Positions 9,336 to 18,081 of a stretch of 64,000 nt of DNA are shown piece after piece; the first letter of the stretch is position 1; the number at the start of each line of letters is the position of its first letter. The notes under the pieces were generated by a model. That model had not been told where the DNA came from, did not search any database, and saw nothing but the letters and a program-made list of their open reading frames with translations. The position numbers were made by a program, and so were the translations under genes. Origin of the DNA: Dysgonomonas hofstadii (GTDB taxonomy: Bacteria; Bacteroidota; Bacteroidia; Bacteroidales; Dysgonomonadaceae); contig NZ_JACIEP010000002.1 in assembly GCF_014196915.1 (NCBI RefSeq), positions 496,001 to 560,000 on the forward strand, in the 5' to 3' direction.

Positions 9336-10106
9336 ATGAAAAAAGTATACTTATTTGTCGTATTGATATTTACATATAGCCTTTCAACATACGGGCAGGA
9401 AATACAGATGAGCGAAACAGCCACTTTGGAACAGGTATACGGAGAGAACGTAGAATCGGAAAACCTGCTGCCCTTCAACGATCTGAATATAGAGTTCGGT
9501 TATGTACTTTATGAAGCAAAAATAACAACAGAATCAGAAGAGGTCGTTCTCGATCTGGAAAATGTTAGGGATTACGCCGTAGTCTTTATTGATAATACGT
9601 TTCAGGGAACATTGACAGACAACCGAAAGAAACTGACTTTAGATCTTACTCCCGGCGAATATACATTACAACTCTATGCCGAAAACATAGGCAGGATTAC
9701 CTATGGTCCCGAAATTCTGGACAACTCCAAGGGTCTGTTCGGAAGTATAACCCTTGACAATGAAGAGATAGAAAACTGGAAGATAACACCGCTTGATGTA
9801 AAGAATTGTGATGTGAATGATCTGCAATTTACAGAACAAAGCACAAATGCAATCCCTTGTTTTCATAAAGGAAATTTTGAGATGACTGCACCGAAGGATG
9901 CCTACCTCGATATTTCAGGCTGGGGAATGGGCGAGGTCTGGCTCAACGGTAATTATATGGGCTCGTACTGGGAGGAAGAAAAACAGCAATCGATACAGAT
10001 TCCGGCTGAAAACCTGATCAAAGGGATGAACGAAATAGTTATCTTTGAATTGAAAAACAATGGTAGGAAATCGGTGAAGCTCACCGATGATCCGGTGTTC
10101 AAATAA
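9336..10106 (+). CDS. Stand-alone C-terminal beta-sandwich of a GH35 beta-galactosidase
   Basis: A 256-residue secreted protein (signal ending near STYGQE). The segments LNIEFGYVLYEAKI, AENIGRITYG, DISGWGMGEVWLNGNYMGSYW and LIKGMNEIVIFEL correspond in order to the domains that follow the TIM barrel in GH35 beta-galactosidases. GH35 enzymes are usually 600 residues or more; here the barrel with both catalytic Glu is absent. It has its own signal peptide and start codon, so it is not a simple frameshift remnant. It may bind galactosides, assist a neighbouring enzyme, or be a domesticated fragment. Repeat copies A and B bracket it within 16 bases on each side. Confidence 0.75.
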   Translation: MKKVYLFVVLIFTYSLSTYGQEIQMSETATLEQVYGENVESENLLPFNDLNIEFGYVLYEAKITTESEEVVLDLENVRDYAVVFIDNTFQGTLTDNRKKLTLDLTPGEYTLQLYAENIGRITYGPEILDNSKGLFGSITLDNEEIENWKITPLDVKNCDVNDLQFTEQSTNAIPCFHKGNFEMTAPKDAYLDISGWGMGEVWLNGNYMGSYWEEEKQQSIQIPAENLIKGMNEIVIFELKNNGRKSVKLTDDPVFK

Positions 10107-10121
10107 AAAAGAGGTAGAAAT

Positions 10122-10142
10122 ATTACTTTTGTTACTTTTTAG
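10122..10142 (+). repeat. 9-bp duplicated-unit repeat, copy B
   Basis: TTACTTTTG followed by TTACTTTTTAG, the same 9-base periodicity and T-run ending as copy A. It begins 16 bases after the stop of the GH35-like gene and ends 24 bases before the GH3 start. Copies A and B share an upstream GAGGTAGA motif (9232 and 10111 regions). Confidence 0.5.
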
Positions 10143-10166
10143 TTAAAATAGAAATACAATTATCAA

Positions 10167-12365
10167 ATGAAAATGGTCAAAATATTTTGCTTATTCTTTA
10201 TTACTTTGTTAAGTATCAACTTATCGGCACAAGATAAGCCGTTGTATAAAGATGCCAATCAATCCATCGAAAAACGGATAGAGGATCTGTTGTCCAGAAT
10301 GACACCGGAAGAGAAAGCCATGCAGCTAAATCAGTATACACTAGGGAGAAATGATAATGCTAACAATATGGCCGATCCGGTGAACGATATTCCGGCAGAA
10401 ATAGGCTCGCTTATTTATTTTAGCAGCGATCCTGCCCTGCGCAACCAGGTACAGAAAAAAGCCATGGAAAAATCCCGTTTGGGTATTCCTGTCATATTCG
10501 GTTATGATGTCATCCATGGTTATCGCACAGTATACCCGATATCGCTGGGACAGGCCTGCTCATGGAATCCCGAACTGGTAAAAAAAGCCTGCGCCGTAGC
10601 TGCACAGGAAGCGAGGATGTCGGGAGTTGACTGGACTTTCTCGCCAATGATAGACGTTGCCCGCGACGGACGTTGGGGACGCGTTGCGGAAGGATATGGA
10701 GAAGATCCTTATACCAATGCAGTATTTAGTGTGGCTTCAGTGAAAGGTTATCAGGGAGATGATATATCTGGCAATAAGAATGTAGCCGCCTGTTTGAAAC
10801 ATTATGTAGGCTACGGAGCATCGGAAGCCGGCCGCGATTACGTCTATACGGAAATATCAAAGCAAACGCTCTGGGACACCTATATGCTGCCTTATGAAGA
10901 AGGAGTGAAAGCGGGAGCAGCAACACTGATGAGTTGCTTTAACGACATCAGTGGAACACCCGGCACAGCCAATCGTTATATTCTGACAGAAGTGTTGAAA
11001 AACCGCTGGGGACATGACGGCTTTGTCGTATCAGACTGGGGTGCAATAGAACAACTCCGTTCGCAGGGAGTAGCCAAAGACAAGAAGGAAGCCGCCTTGA
11101 AAGCTTTTACGGCCGGAGTGGAAATGGATATGATGAACCGATGTTATGACAATCACCTGGCTGAACTGGTAAAGGAAGGAAAAGTTTCGGAAGAACAGCT
11201 GAATGAGGCTGTAAGACGTGTATTAAGGGTAAAATTCCGCTTAGGCCTGTTCGAAAATCCTTATACACCGGTCACTACCGAGCAAGAAAGATTCCTGTTG
11301 GCCGAAAGCATGAAAATAGCCGAAAAACTGGCCGAGGAATCTATCGTATTACTTAAAAATGAAGACAAAGCATTACCATTGTCTAATGTGAAAAAGATAG
11401 CTGTCGTAGGTCCGATGGCTAAAAGCCAATGGCACTTGCTGGGTTCGTGGAGAGCTCAGGGAAATGCAGAAGATGCAGTTTCTATCTATAAAGGACTGGA
11501 AAATGAATTCGAAGGTAAAGCACAACTGCAATATGCTGAAGGGTGCGACTTCGAAGGAGACGACAGATCGAAATTCGAGGAAGCGAAAACAGTAGCCAAG
11601 GATGCCGATGTGATTATTGTTTGTCTGGGAGAGAAAGCCCAGTGGAGCGGAGAGAATGCTTCACGCTCAACTCTGTCGTTACCTCAAATTCAGGAAGATC
11701 TTGTAAAAGAACTTCATAATCTGGGAAAACCTGTCATTCTTGTACTTTCCGGTGGCCGCCCGTTAGAACTGACCAGACTGGAAAAACTAAGTGATGCCAT
11801 GCTGGAAATATGGCAACCGGGAATAGCCGGGGGGAATCCTTTAGCCGGAATTATTTCCGGACGCATCAATCCTTCAGGTAAGCTTTCCATCACATTCCCC
11901 TACTCCACCGGACAGATCCCAATCTATTATAATCACAGACAGAGTGCCCGCACTCATCAGGGAAAATATCAGGATATACCAAGTACACCATTGTACGAAT
12001 TCACGCACGGATTAAGTTATACGACTTTCGAATATGGAGATATAAAATTGTCTTCCGACAAGATCAGGAAAGGAGATAAGCTATCTGCTGAAATAACTGT
12101 AACAAATACAGGAGATATGGACGGAGCAGAGACTGTACACTGGTTTATACGTGATCCTGTATCTACCATTTCGCGTCCGGTGAAAGAACTGAAACATTTT
12201 GAAAAGCAGATGTTGAAGAAAGGGGAAACCAAGACTTTCCGTTTCGATATTGACTTATTTAAAGATCTGGGATTTGTAAACGGAGAGGGCGACCGCTTCC
12301 TCGAAACCGGAGAATATCAAATCATTGTAAAAGATAAGAAAATGAAAGTGGAAATTGTAGAATAA
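10167..12365 (+). CDS. GH3 beta-glucosidase/beta-xylosidase, periplasmic
   Basis: A 732-residue GH3 enzyme with a signal peptide ending near NLSAQD. The N-terminal barrel carries KHYVGYG and the nucleophile Asp290 in VVSDWG. The second alpha/beta domain carries Glu496 in WSGEN as the likely acid/base. A C-terminal fibronectin-III-like domain (after about residue 620) completes the BglX-type architecture. It would remove terminal beta-linked glucose or xylose from oligosaccharides in the periplasm. It stands downstream of the other glycosidases and upstream of a strong shared terminator. The family is certain; the choice between glucose and xylose is not. Confidence 0.88.
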   Translation: MKMVKIFCLFFITLLSINLSAQDKPLYKDANQSIEKRIEDLLSRMTPEEKAMQLNQYTLGRNDNANNMADPVNDIPAEIGSLIYFSSDPALRNQVQKKAMEKSRLGIPVIFGYDVIHGYRTVYPISLGQACSWNPELVKKACAVAAQEARMSGVDWTFSPMIDVARDGRWGRVAEGYGEDPYTNAVFSVASVKGYQGDDISGNKNVAACLKHYVGYGASEAGRDYVYTEISKQTLWDTYMLPYEEGVKAGAATLMSCFNDISGTPGTANRYILTEVLKNRWGHDGFVVSDWGAIEQLRSQGVAKDKKEAALKAFTAGVEMDMMNRCYDNHLAELVKEGKVSEEQLNEAVRRVLRVKFRLGLFENPYTPVTTEQERFLLAESMKIAEKLAEESIVLLKNEDKALPLSNVKKIAVVGPMAKSQWHLLGSWRAQGNAEDAVSIYKGLENEFEGKAQLQYAEGCDFEGDDRSKFEEAKTVAKDADVIIVCLGEKAQWSGENASRSTLSLPQIQEDLVKELHNLGKPVILVLSGGRPLELTRLEKLSDAMLEIWQPGIAGGNPLAGIISGRINPSGKLSITFPYSTGQIPIYYNHRQSARTHQGKYQDIPSTPLYEFTHGLSYTTFEYGDIKLSSDKIRKGDKLSAEITVTNTGDMDGAETVHWFIRDPVSTISRPVKELKHFEKQMLKKGETKTFRFDIDLFKDLGFVNGEGDRFLETGEYQIIVKDKKMKVEIVE

Positions 12366-12374
12366 ACATAAACG

Positions 12375-12406
12375 CACCCCAAAAGTAATCTCAGATTTTT
12401 GGGGTG
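12375..12406. terminator. Bidirectional terminator between GH3 and the GNAT gene
   Basis: CACCCCAAAA at 12375-12384 pairs perfectly with TTTTGGGGTG at 12397-12406 around a 12-base loop. The flanking A/T-rich arms serve both convergent genes. Confidence 0.7.
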
Positions 12407-12409
12407 TTA

Positions 12410-12952
12410 TTATTCAATATCTATCCACTCTTTTCTCAATAAGGCAAAAATCACATCATCCACCCACTCGCCACGCAAATAGTAGCTTTCTTTAAAATGA
12501 GCCTCTTTTCTGAAACCCAATCTTTCGACCAACCGGATCGAGGCTGTATTCCTTGGATCGACAGACGCAATAACACGATGCTTCTTTAGTTCGATGAAAA
12601 GATGATTCACCATTGCCTTCAAGGCTTCAGCCGCATATCCTTTACCCTGAAAGTTCTTGTCTAAAGTGCAACCGACCTCCACCTGCATCAAATCGTGATT
12701 GGTAAAGATAACCGCCATATCTCCGATTAACCGATCGGTATCCACTTCGACAATGGCGAACTGAAAGCATACACCCGCAACATCCAAAGTCTGCGGCATG
12801 CTGGCCATATAATCACGGACTTCCTGTTCCGAATAAGGAAACCATCCCTGGTATTTATTTTCGATAAAGTCGGAACGGTAAGAGTATATAGCTTCGGCAT
12901 CATCCGGTCTGGCAAGTCGCACAGTTAACCGGCCGGTTCTAATATTTATCAT
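12410..12952 (-). CDS. GNAT-family N-acetyltransferase (RimJ/RimL-like)
   Basis: A 180-residue acetyltransferase of the GNAT fold that would transfer acetyl from acetyl-CoA to an amine. The family features are the RLARPDDAEAIYSY start, the acetyl-CoA-binding segment LDKNFQGKGYAAEALKA (about residues 118-134, Q/RxxGxG/A type), and HRVIASVDPRNTASIRLVERLGF. The pattern is that of RimJ/RimL-type protein or small-molecule N-acetyltransferases. It stands alone, convergent with the GH3 gene and divergent from murF. The acceptor cannot be told from sequence. Confidence 0.85.
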   Translation of the reverse strand: MINIRTGRLTVRLARPDDAEAIYSYRSDFIENKYQGWFPYSEQEVRDYMASMPQTLDVAGVCFQFAIVEVDTDRLIGDMAVIFTNHDLMQVEVGCTLDKNFQGKGYAAEALKAMVNHLFIELKKHRVIASVDPRNTASIRLVERLGFRKEAHFKESYYLRGEWVDDVIFALLRKEWIDIE

Positions 12953-13245
12953 ATATTATTCATTACTAATTCTGTAAAAGTATAAAAGAACCAGTGATTA
13001 CATCCACAAAAACTGCTTTTATTCAGTTCCTTCAACTCAGATGATTGTATTTACTATAGAAAAAACAACCATACTCATCTTCTTTTTTAGTAAAGAAGCA
13101 ATAAGTAAAAAACGTTAAGAGCAAAATCACATTCCAATAATTAACACTATATTCGCATACCTTTAAATAATCTTATAGTGCTACCTGTAATAAAACAAAA
13201 ATGAGTAAATAAGCGTTTCATTTTAAACCTATTTTAGTAAAGTTC

Positions 13246-14532
13246 ATGGAGATATCTGAATTATATAAAATCTACAAACAATATCCTGAAGTTTCGACTG
13301 ATACCAGAAATGCTCCCAAAGAATCTATCTTTTTTGCTTTGAAAGGCGCCAATTTTAATGGAAACGAGTATGCCGAAAAAGCAGTTGACAGAGGCTGTAG
13401 TTATGCTATAGTAGATGAAGCTAAGTACGCAACACGCCCTAATATAATTTTAGTGGAGAATGCGTTGGAGACTTTGCAGGAACTGGCTAAACACCATCGT
13501 AAGCAATTAAAGACCCCGGTCATAGGCATTACAGGGACAAATGGAAAAACAACAACCAAGGAGCTGATCACAGCTGTTCTTTCTCAGGAATATAATGTTA
13601 TATCTACGGTAGGCAACCTTAATAACCATATAGGTGTTCCACTGACTATATTGCGAATAAAGAAAGAACATGAAGTTGCTGTTATTGAGATGGGAGCCAG
13701 TCATATAGGGGAGATAAAACTCCTGTCCGAAATAGCTCAGCCCAATTATGGTTTGATCACCAACATAGGTCATGCTCATATCGAAGGATTCGGATCATAC
13801 GAAAACGTAATAAAGGCTAAGGGTGAATTGTATGACTATATACGAAGTACCCGGGATGGCAAAATATTTATAGACTTCGACAATTCTCTCTTGCGGGAAA
13901 TGGCAGAAGGGATAACTTCTATTGATTATGGGTTTGAAGAGGATCTATTTGTTTCCGGTAAAGTAATTTCTATCAGGCCTTACCTGGTATTTGAATGGAA
14001 ATTCGGAAATAAGCGTAACAAAGTTAAAACCAAACTGATAGGAGAATATAACCTAATGAATACTTTGGCTGCAGTCACAATAGGCAAATACATGGGTGTA
14101 AAAGCCCCTCTTATATGTAAAGCCATAGAAGACTATGAGCCTACCAACAATCGGTCTCAATTAAAAGAAACAGATAGAAACATGCTTATCATCGATGCAT
14201 ATAATGCCAATCCGACAAGCATGCATGCCGCTCTTGAGAATTTTGACCATATGGATGTCAGCCGCAAAGTACTTATATTGGGAGACATGAAAGAACTGGG
14301 TCCCGATACCGATATGGAACATCAGAAAGTTGCAGATTATATATCTAATCACAGTTTTGATAAAGTTATATTTATCGGCGATAATTTCAGCCGGGTGAAC
14401 ACTAATTATCCCCGGTTCAGGGATATGGAAAGCCTGAAAGATTATCTTACGGTAAATCCGATAGAAGACAGCTATATTTTACTGAAAGGTTCAAGAGGTA
14501 TACAATTGGAAAAGTGTATTGACATGTTGTGA
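13246..14532 (+). CDS. murF: UDP-MurNAc-tripeptide--D-Ala-D-Ala ligase
   Basis: A 428-residue cytoplasmic Mur ligase that adds D-Ala-D-Ala to the UDP-MurNAc tripeptide, the last soluble step of peptidoglycan precursor synthesis. It shows the MurF N-terminal motif DTRNAPKESIFFALKG, the P-loop GTNGKTT (residues 97-103), EMGASHIGEI, and the C-terminal domain motifs IIDAYNANPTSM and LILGDMKELG. The length is normal for the family. It stands alone between an AT-rich 293-base gap with no clear TAnnTTTG box and a strong terminator. Confidence 0.96.
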   Translation: MEISELYKIYKQYPEVSTDTRNAPKESIFFALKGANFNGNEYAEKAVDRGCSYAIVDEAKYATRPNIILVENALETLQELAKHHRKQLKTPVIGITGTNGKTTTKELITAVLSQEYNVISTVGNLNNHIGVPLTILRIKKEHEVAVIEMGASHIGEIKLLSEIAQPNYGLITNIGHAHIEGFGSYENVIKAKGELYDYIRSTRDGKIFIDFDNSLLREMAEGITSIDYGFEEDLFVSGKVISIRPYLVFEWKFGNKRNKVKTKLIGEYNLMNTLAAVTIGKYMGVKAPLICKAIEDYEPTNNRSQLKETDRNMLIIDAYNANPTSMHAALENFDHMDVSRKVLILGDMKELGPDTDMEHQKVADYISNHSFDKVIFIGDNFSRVNTNYPRFRDMESLKDYLTVNPIEDSYILLKGSRGIQLEKCIDML

Positions 14533-14558
14533 ACAAATACACAAAAGATAAAATATAG

Positions 14559-14595
14559 GAACCCGATATTCAGGCAATGAATATCGGGTTCTTTT
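14559..14595 (+). terminator. murF terminator
   Basis: A perfect 14-bp stem (GAACCCGATATTCA at 14559-14572 with its complement at 14578-14591), a GGCAA loop and a T4 tail, 26 bases after the murF stop. Confidence 0.85.
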
Positions 14596-14610
14596 AATTA
14601 AGGCCTCCCG

Positions 14611-14661
14611 GAAAAATAAAATATCCGAAGATGGCTTATCAGGCACAATCTTCGGATATTT
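14611..14661 (-). terminator. Terminator of the uronate operon (after exuT)
   Basis: A perfect 14-bp inverted repeat (14619-14632 and 14648-14661, core ATATCCGAAGAT) with a 15-base loop. Read on the - strand it is followed by TTTATTTTT, which suits the end of the uxaC-exuT operon. Confidence 0.8.
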
Positions 14662-14694
14662 CAGAACTAATATAATAAATTAAAACATGGTTTC

Positions 14695-16134
14695 TTACAG
14701 ATCTGTAATCGGTTTGTACTTAGGCACAAGTGATTTCATAATAGTCCATCCAATCAGATAAGCAATAGCGCAGACACAGAATATAATAAAGTATCCGGCA
14801 GGCTTACCTTCAAAGCCCATAAATGTCATCTGGGTTTCATCAGCATACACAAATAAGTTACCGGCCGATTTTTGTAATATCATGGAACCAATACCTCCGG
14901 CCATACCACCGATACCTGTAATGGAAGCAATTGCTCCCTTAGGGAACATATCGCCTACAGTAGAGAATATATTGGCCGACCACGACTGGTGGGCAGCACC
15001 TCCGATACCTATCATAATCACCGGCAACCATGGAGAGATAGTACCCAACGGCTGAGCAAACAATACTACTAATGGGAAGAATGCAAATATCAACATAGCA
15101 CGCATACGTGCGGCATAAGGATTCATACCTGTCTTATTCATAATGATAGTAGGTAATTTACCTCCAAGGATAGATAACATTGTGATCGCATATAGTGTAA
15201 ATATTAACGCTATACCTAAGCCTTCGGACGTTTTAATGCCAAACTGGGTATTTAGATAAGATGGAGTCCAGAACAGGAAGAACCACCATACACCGTCGGT
15301 CATAAACTTACCGATAGCGAAAGACCATGTTTGCTTGTAAGAAAAGCATTTCCAGAATGGGACCTTTTTGTCTTCCTCCGCTATATCATTATTTTGTTCC
15401 CCCTCTTTTTCTTTATCCATTTCAATATATGCCAATTCGGCTTTATTGACATGCTTGCTTTTCGCTGGCGCATCATAAAGGAACACCCAGAATCCCATCC
15501 AGATGAAACCGAGAGCACCAATCACAATGAATGCCATTTCCCATCCCCAGAATTTAGCCAGCAAAGGGATACTCAATGGAGCGACTAATGCACCGATGGA
15601 AGCTCCGGCATTGAATATAGAGGTAGCATAAGCACGGTCTCTTTTAGGGAAATATTCGGCTGTAACCTTAATCGCAGCAGGGAAGTTTCCGGCTTCTCCT
15701 AATGCAAGGACACAACGTGCAAACAAGAATGCATACATACTCACCGTGGCAATCACAACTGCAACATCGCCAGTCGCAGCAACTAATTCAGCGGCACTGC
15801 TCATTCCGACATAAGCTTCTGTCATGACTCCGCAAAGCGCATGCAAACACGCCCCTACCGACCATATTCCGATAGCCCAAAGAAATCCTTTCTTACTACC
15901 CATCCAGTCTACAAAACGTCCTGCAAAAAGCATACAGATAGCATAGACGATAGAGAATGTGGCAGTAATCGTTCCATAATGAGATTCATCCCAATGGAAT
16001 TCAGGTTTGATAAACTCGTCCCATGTCAGGGATAATACTTGCCTATCCAGATAGTTGATCGTCGTTGCAAAGAACAACATAAGACAGATGGTCCATCTGA
16101 AATTGGTCATTTTGTTATTTCCGGTATTATTCAT
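14695..16134 (-). CDS. exuT: Hexuronate transporter, MFS family (ExuT-like)
   Basis: A 479-residue major facilitator protein of the anion:cation symporter branch, with about 12 hydrophobic segments. Family marks include TINYLDRQVLSL in the first helix, AGRFVDWMGSKKG in the loop 2-3 position, and ARCVLALGEAGNFPAAIKVTAEYFP in helices 4-5. ExuT carries galacturonate and glucuronate across the inner membrane with protons. It is the last gene of the uronate operon, 16 bases after eda, so import and breakdown are made together. An acidic cytoplasmic loop (around MDKEKEGEQNND) is longer than in E. coli ExuT. Unsaturated uronate could also be a substrate. Confidence 0.9.
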   Translation of the reverse strand: MNNTGNNKMTNFRWTICLMLFFATTINYLDRQVLSLTWDEFIKPEFHWDESHYGTITATFSIVYAICMLFAGRFVDWMGSKKGFLWAIGIWSVGACLHALCGVMTEAYVGMSSAAELVAATGDVAVVIATVSMYAFLFARCVLALGEAGNFPAAIKVTAEYFPKRDRAYATSIFNAGASIGALVAPLSIPLLAKFWGWEMAFIVIGALGFIWMGFWVFLYDAPAKSKHVNKAELAYIEMDKEKEGEQNNDIAEEDKKVPFWKCFSYKQTWSFAIGKFMTDGVWWFFLFWTPSYLNTQFGIKTSEGLGIALIFTLYAITMLSILGGKLPTIIMNKTGMNPYAARMRAMLIFAFFPLVVLFAQPLGTISPWLPVIMIGIGGAAHQSWSANIFSTVGDMFPKGAIASITGIGGMAGGIGSMILQKSAGNLFVYADETQMTFMGFEGKPAGYFIIFCVCAIAYLIGWTIMKSLVPKYKPITDL

Positions 16135-16150
16135 AGGTTATTAATTTGTT

Positions 16151-16819
16151 TTATTTAGTTCTGGTCTTTGCTATTATAGCCAACGCATCTTTACATAGTT
16201 GAGTTATCTTATTCCAGTCTTTGGCTGCGATCACATCTTTAGGGAAAAGATTCGATCCCATACCAACGCACATAACACCTGCACCGAACCATTTGCTCAG
16301 ATTTTCTTCGGTAGGTGTAACACCTCCTGTTACCATGAGGTTTGACCATGGCATAGGAGCTTTTATACCTTTCACAAAAGCAGGACCTACAACATCGCCC
16401 GGAAATACTTTTACTACCTCAGCACCCAACTCCTGTGCGTAACCGACTTCGGATACAGATCCGCAACCGGGAATATACGCTACTTGCCTACGGTTACACA
16501 CTTTGAAGATGTCGGGATTTAATAGGGGTCCTACTACGAAATTGGCCCCAAGTTGTAAAAACAAAGATGCTGTTCCGGCATCGACTATCGATCCGATACC
16601 GAGTATCATGTCAGGGCATTCTTTTGCTGCCCATTTGTTCAGTTCTCCAAATATTTCGTGTGCGAAATCGCCACGGTTTGTAAATTCGAAAGCTCTTACC
16701 CCTCCTTCATAACAAGCCTTGAGCACTTGCTTGGAAGTCTCAAGGTCGCTATGATAAAACACCGGAACCATTCCGGTTTCTGCCATCACCTGGCAGGCTT
16801 TTATTCTACTAAATCTCAT
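16151..16819 (-). CDS. eda: KDPG aldolase
   Basis: A 222-residue class I aldolase that splits 2-keto-3-deoxy-6-phosphogluconate into pyruvate and glyceraldehyde 3-phosphate. Lys137 in EVVKVFPG is the Schiff-base lysine and Glu45 in FEFTNRG the general acid/base; GPLLNP and MVTGGVTPT are the usual phosphate and substrate-loop regions. It ends the uronate pathway and directly precedes exuT. A four-helix-bundle gene flanked by AT-rich repeats has come in between it and kduD, leaving the start codon 33 bases from the inserted gene. Confidence 0.94.
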   Translation of the reverse strand: MRFSRIKACQVMAETGMVPVFYHSDLETSKQVLKACYEGGVRAFEFTNRGDFAHEIFGELNKWAAKECPDMILGIGSIVDAGTASLFLQLGANFVVGPLLNPDIFKVCNRRQVAYIPGCGSVSEVGYAQELGAEVVKVFPGDVVGPAFVKGIKAPMPWSNLMVTGGVTPTEENLSKWFGAGVMCVGMGSNLFPKDVIAAKDWNKITQLCKDALAIIAKTRTK

Positions 16820-16820
16820 T

Positions 16821-17256
16821 TTAATTAAGAATTAAGAATTAGGAATGAATAATTAGAAATTAAGATTTGATTTCAATGTTTTAATGGATGCCACTAATAG
16901 AGATATTAACTCGTTACAGTCTACTTGCAAAGATGTATATTCAATCTTATCAATATATTCTGTATCATATAATAAGGAAATCCAATAATCTGTTTCATTA
17001 GCTTCTTTCAAAGCAAGACTCAATTTATGAATAAAATCCGGTTTGCTTTGTCCAAATTCAGATTCCCTAATTAAAGCACCTATTGCAGTACCACTTCGTA
17101 ATATTTGTTTAGACAGAACATATTCCGATTTTTCCTTCCGCAAAAATTGGGATAGCTTTACTATTCGAATAGCAAAAGCATAACTTTTTAGGTTTAAAAT
17201 CGAATCAGTTCCTTTACCCATTCTTAATTCTTAATTATTCATTCTTAATTAATTTA
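16821..17256. mobile_element. AT-rich inverted-repeat cassette carrying a four-helix-bundle gene
   Basis: The 122-codon gene at 16853-17221 is bounded by imperfect inverted repeats. About 28 bases around 16838-16865 (core GGAATGAATAATTAG) match the reverse complement of 17222-17251 with three mismatches, and the left repeat overlaps the stop codon. Both ends also contain tandem AATTAAG units. The segment separates kduD from eda, genes that otherwise lie 16-38 bases apart in this operon. No transposase is present, so mobility would have to be supplied elsewhere. Whether it is a mobile unit is an inference from the repeats and position. Confidence 0.5.
16853..17221 (-). CDS. Four-helix-bundle protein (rRNA intervening-sequence / S23 family)
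   Basis: A 122-residue, mostly helical protein of the family first found encoded in 23S rRNA intervening sequences. Family marks are the LKSYAFAIRIVKLSQFL first helix, SKQILRSGTAIGALIRES (usually R-R/S-A-x-S-I-x-x-N-I-x-E in relatives), and KLSLALKEANETDYWI in helix 3. The function is unknown; structures of relatives form pentamers. It lies within the uronate operon but has no link to the pathway, and sits between AT-rich inverted repeats, so it is probably a passenger. The start ATG at 17221 abuts the right repeat. Confidence 0.85.
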   Translation of the reverse strand: MGKGTDSILNLKSYAFAIRIVKLSQFLRKEKSEYVLSKQILRSGTAIGALIRESEFGQSKPDFIHKLSLALKEANETDYWISLLYDTEYIDKIEYTSLQVDCNELISLLVASIKTLKSNLNF

Positions 17257-17258
17257 TT

Positions 17259-18053
17259 TTAGGGTTGTTTACCAATATATGCAAGGATACCTCCGTCAAC
17301 ATACAATATGTGTCCGTTTACAAAATCGGATGCATTGGATGCTAAGAATACAGCCGGCCCTTTCAGGTCATCGGTAGTACCCCAACGCGCAGCAGGAGTT
17401 TTGGCAACGATAAACGAATCGAACGGATGACGCGAACCATCAGCCTGACGCTCGCGAAGCGGTGCTGTCTGTGGTGTTGCTATATAACCCGGGCCTATAC
17501 CATTACATTGGATATTATGTTCGCCATATTCGGAGCAAATATTACGGGTAAGCATCTTCAGACCACCCTTAGCTGCAGCATAAGCAGATACCGTTTCACG
17601 GCCAAGTTCACTCATCATAGAACAGATATTAATGATTTTACCTGCTCCTTTTTTGATCATCGATGGGATAACAGCTTTTGATACAATAAATGGCCCGTTA
17701 AGGTCGATATCGATCACCTGACGGAAATCAGCAGCCGACATTTCATGCATAGGCACACGTTTGATGATACCTGCATTATTCACAAGGATATCAACAACTC
17801 CTACTTCTTTTTCAATTTGAGCAACCATTGCATTTACTCCGTCCTCGTCTGTAACATCACAGATATATCCTTTTGCATCAATATTTACGTCCTTGTATGC
17901 GGCTATACCTTTTTCAACAGCTTCCTGATTACGGTCGTTGAATACAATTTTAGCTCCAGCTTCTGCCAATGCCGAAGCAATGGCAAAGCCGATCCCGTAT
18001 GATGCACCCGTTACAAGGGCGACTTTTCCGTTTAATGAAAATTGATTTTGCAT
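17259..18053 (-). CDS. kduD: 2-dehydro-3-deoxy-D-gluconate 5-dehydrogenase (SDR)
   Basis: A short-chain dehydrogenase of 264 residues from the chosen start (MQNQFSLNGK). A further upstream ATG at 18110 would overlap the end of kdgK by 29 bases and add 19 residues without family similarity, so it is less likely. It shows TGASYGIG (NAD-binding loop, residues 15-22), NNAGI, the catalytic Ser in NICSMMS and Y-x-x-x-K in SAYAAAKGG. KduD interconverts 2,5-diketo-3-deoxygluconate and 2-keto-3-deoxygluconate after KduI acts on unsaturated uronate. Gluconate 5-dehydrogenase is the close alternative, but kduI and kdgK in the same operon favour KduD. Confidence 0.87.
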   Translation of the reverse strand: MQNQFSLNGKVALVTGASYGIGFAIASALAEAGAKIVFNDRNQEAVEKGIAAYKDVNIDAKGYICDVTDEDGVNAMVAQIEKEVGVVDILVNNAGIIKRVPMHEMSAADFRQVIDIDLNGPFIVSKAVIPSMIKKGAGKIINICSMMSELGRETVSAYAAAKGGLKMLTRNICSEYGEHNIQCNGIGPGYIATPQTAPLRERQADGSRHPFDSFIVAKTPAARWGTTDDLKGPAVFLASNASDFVNGHILYVDGGILAYIGKQP

Positions 18054-18081
18054 AATTATTTGATTGTTTATAGATTTCAAT

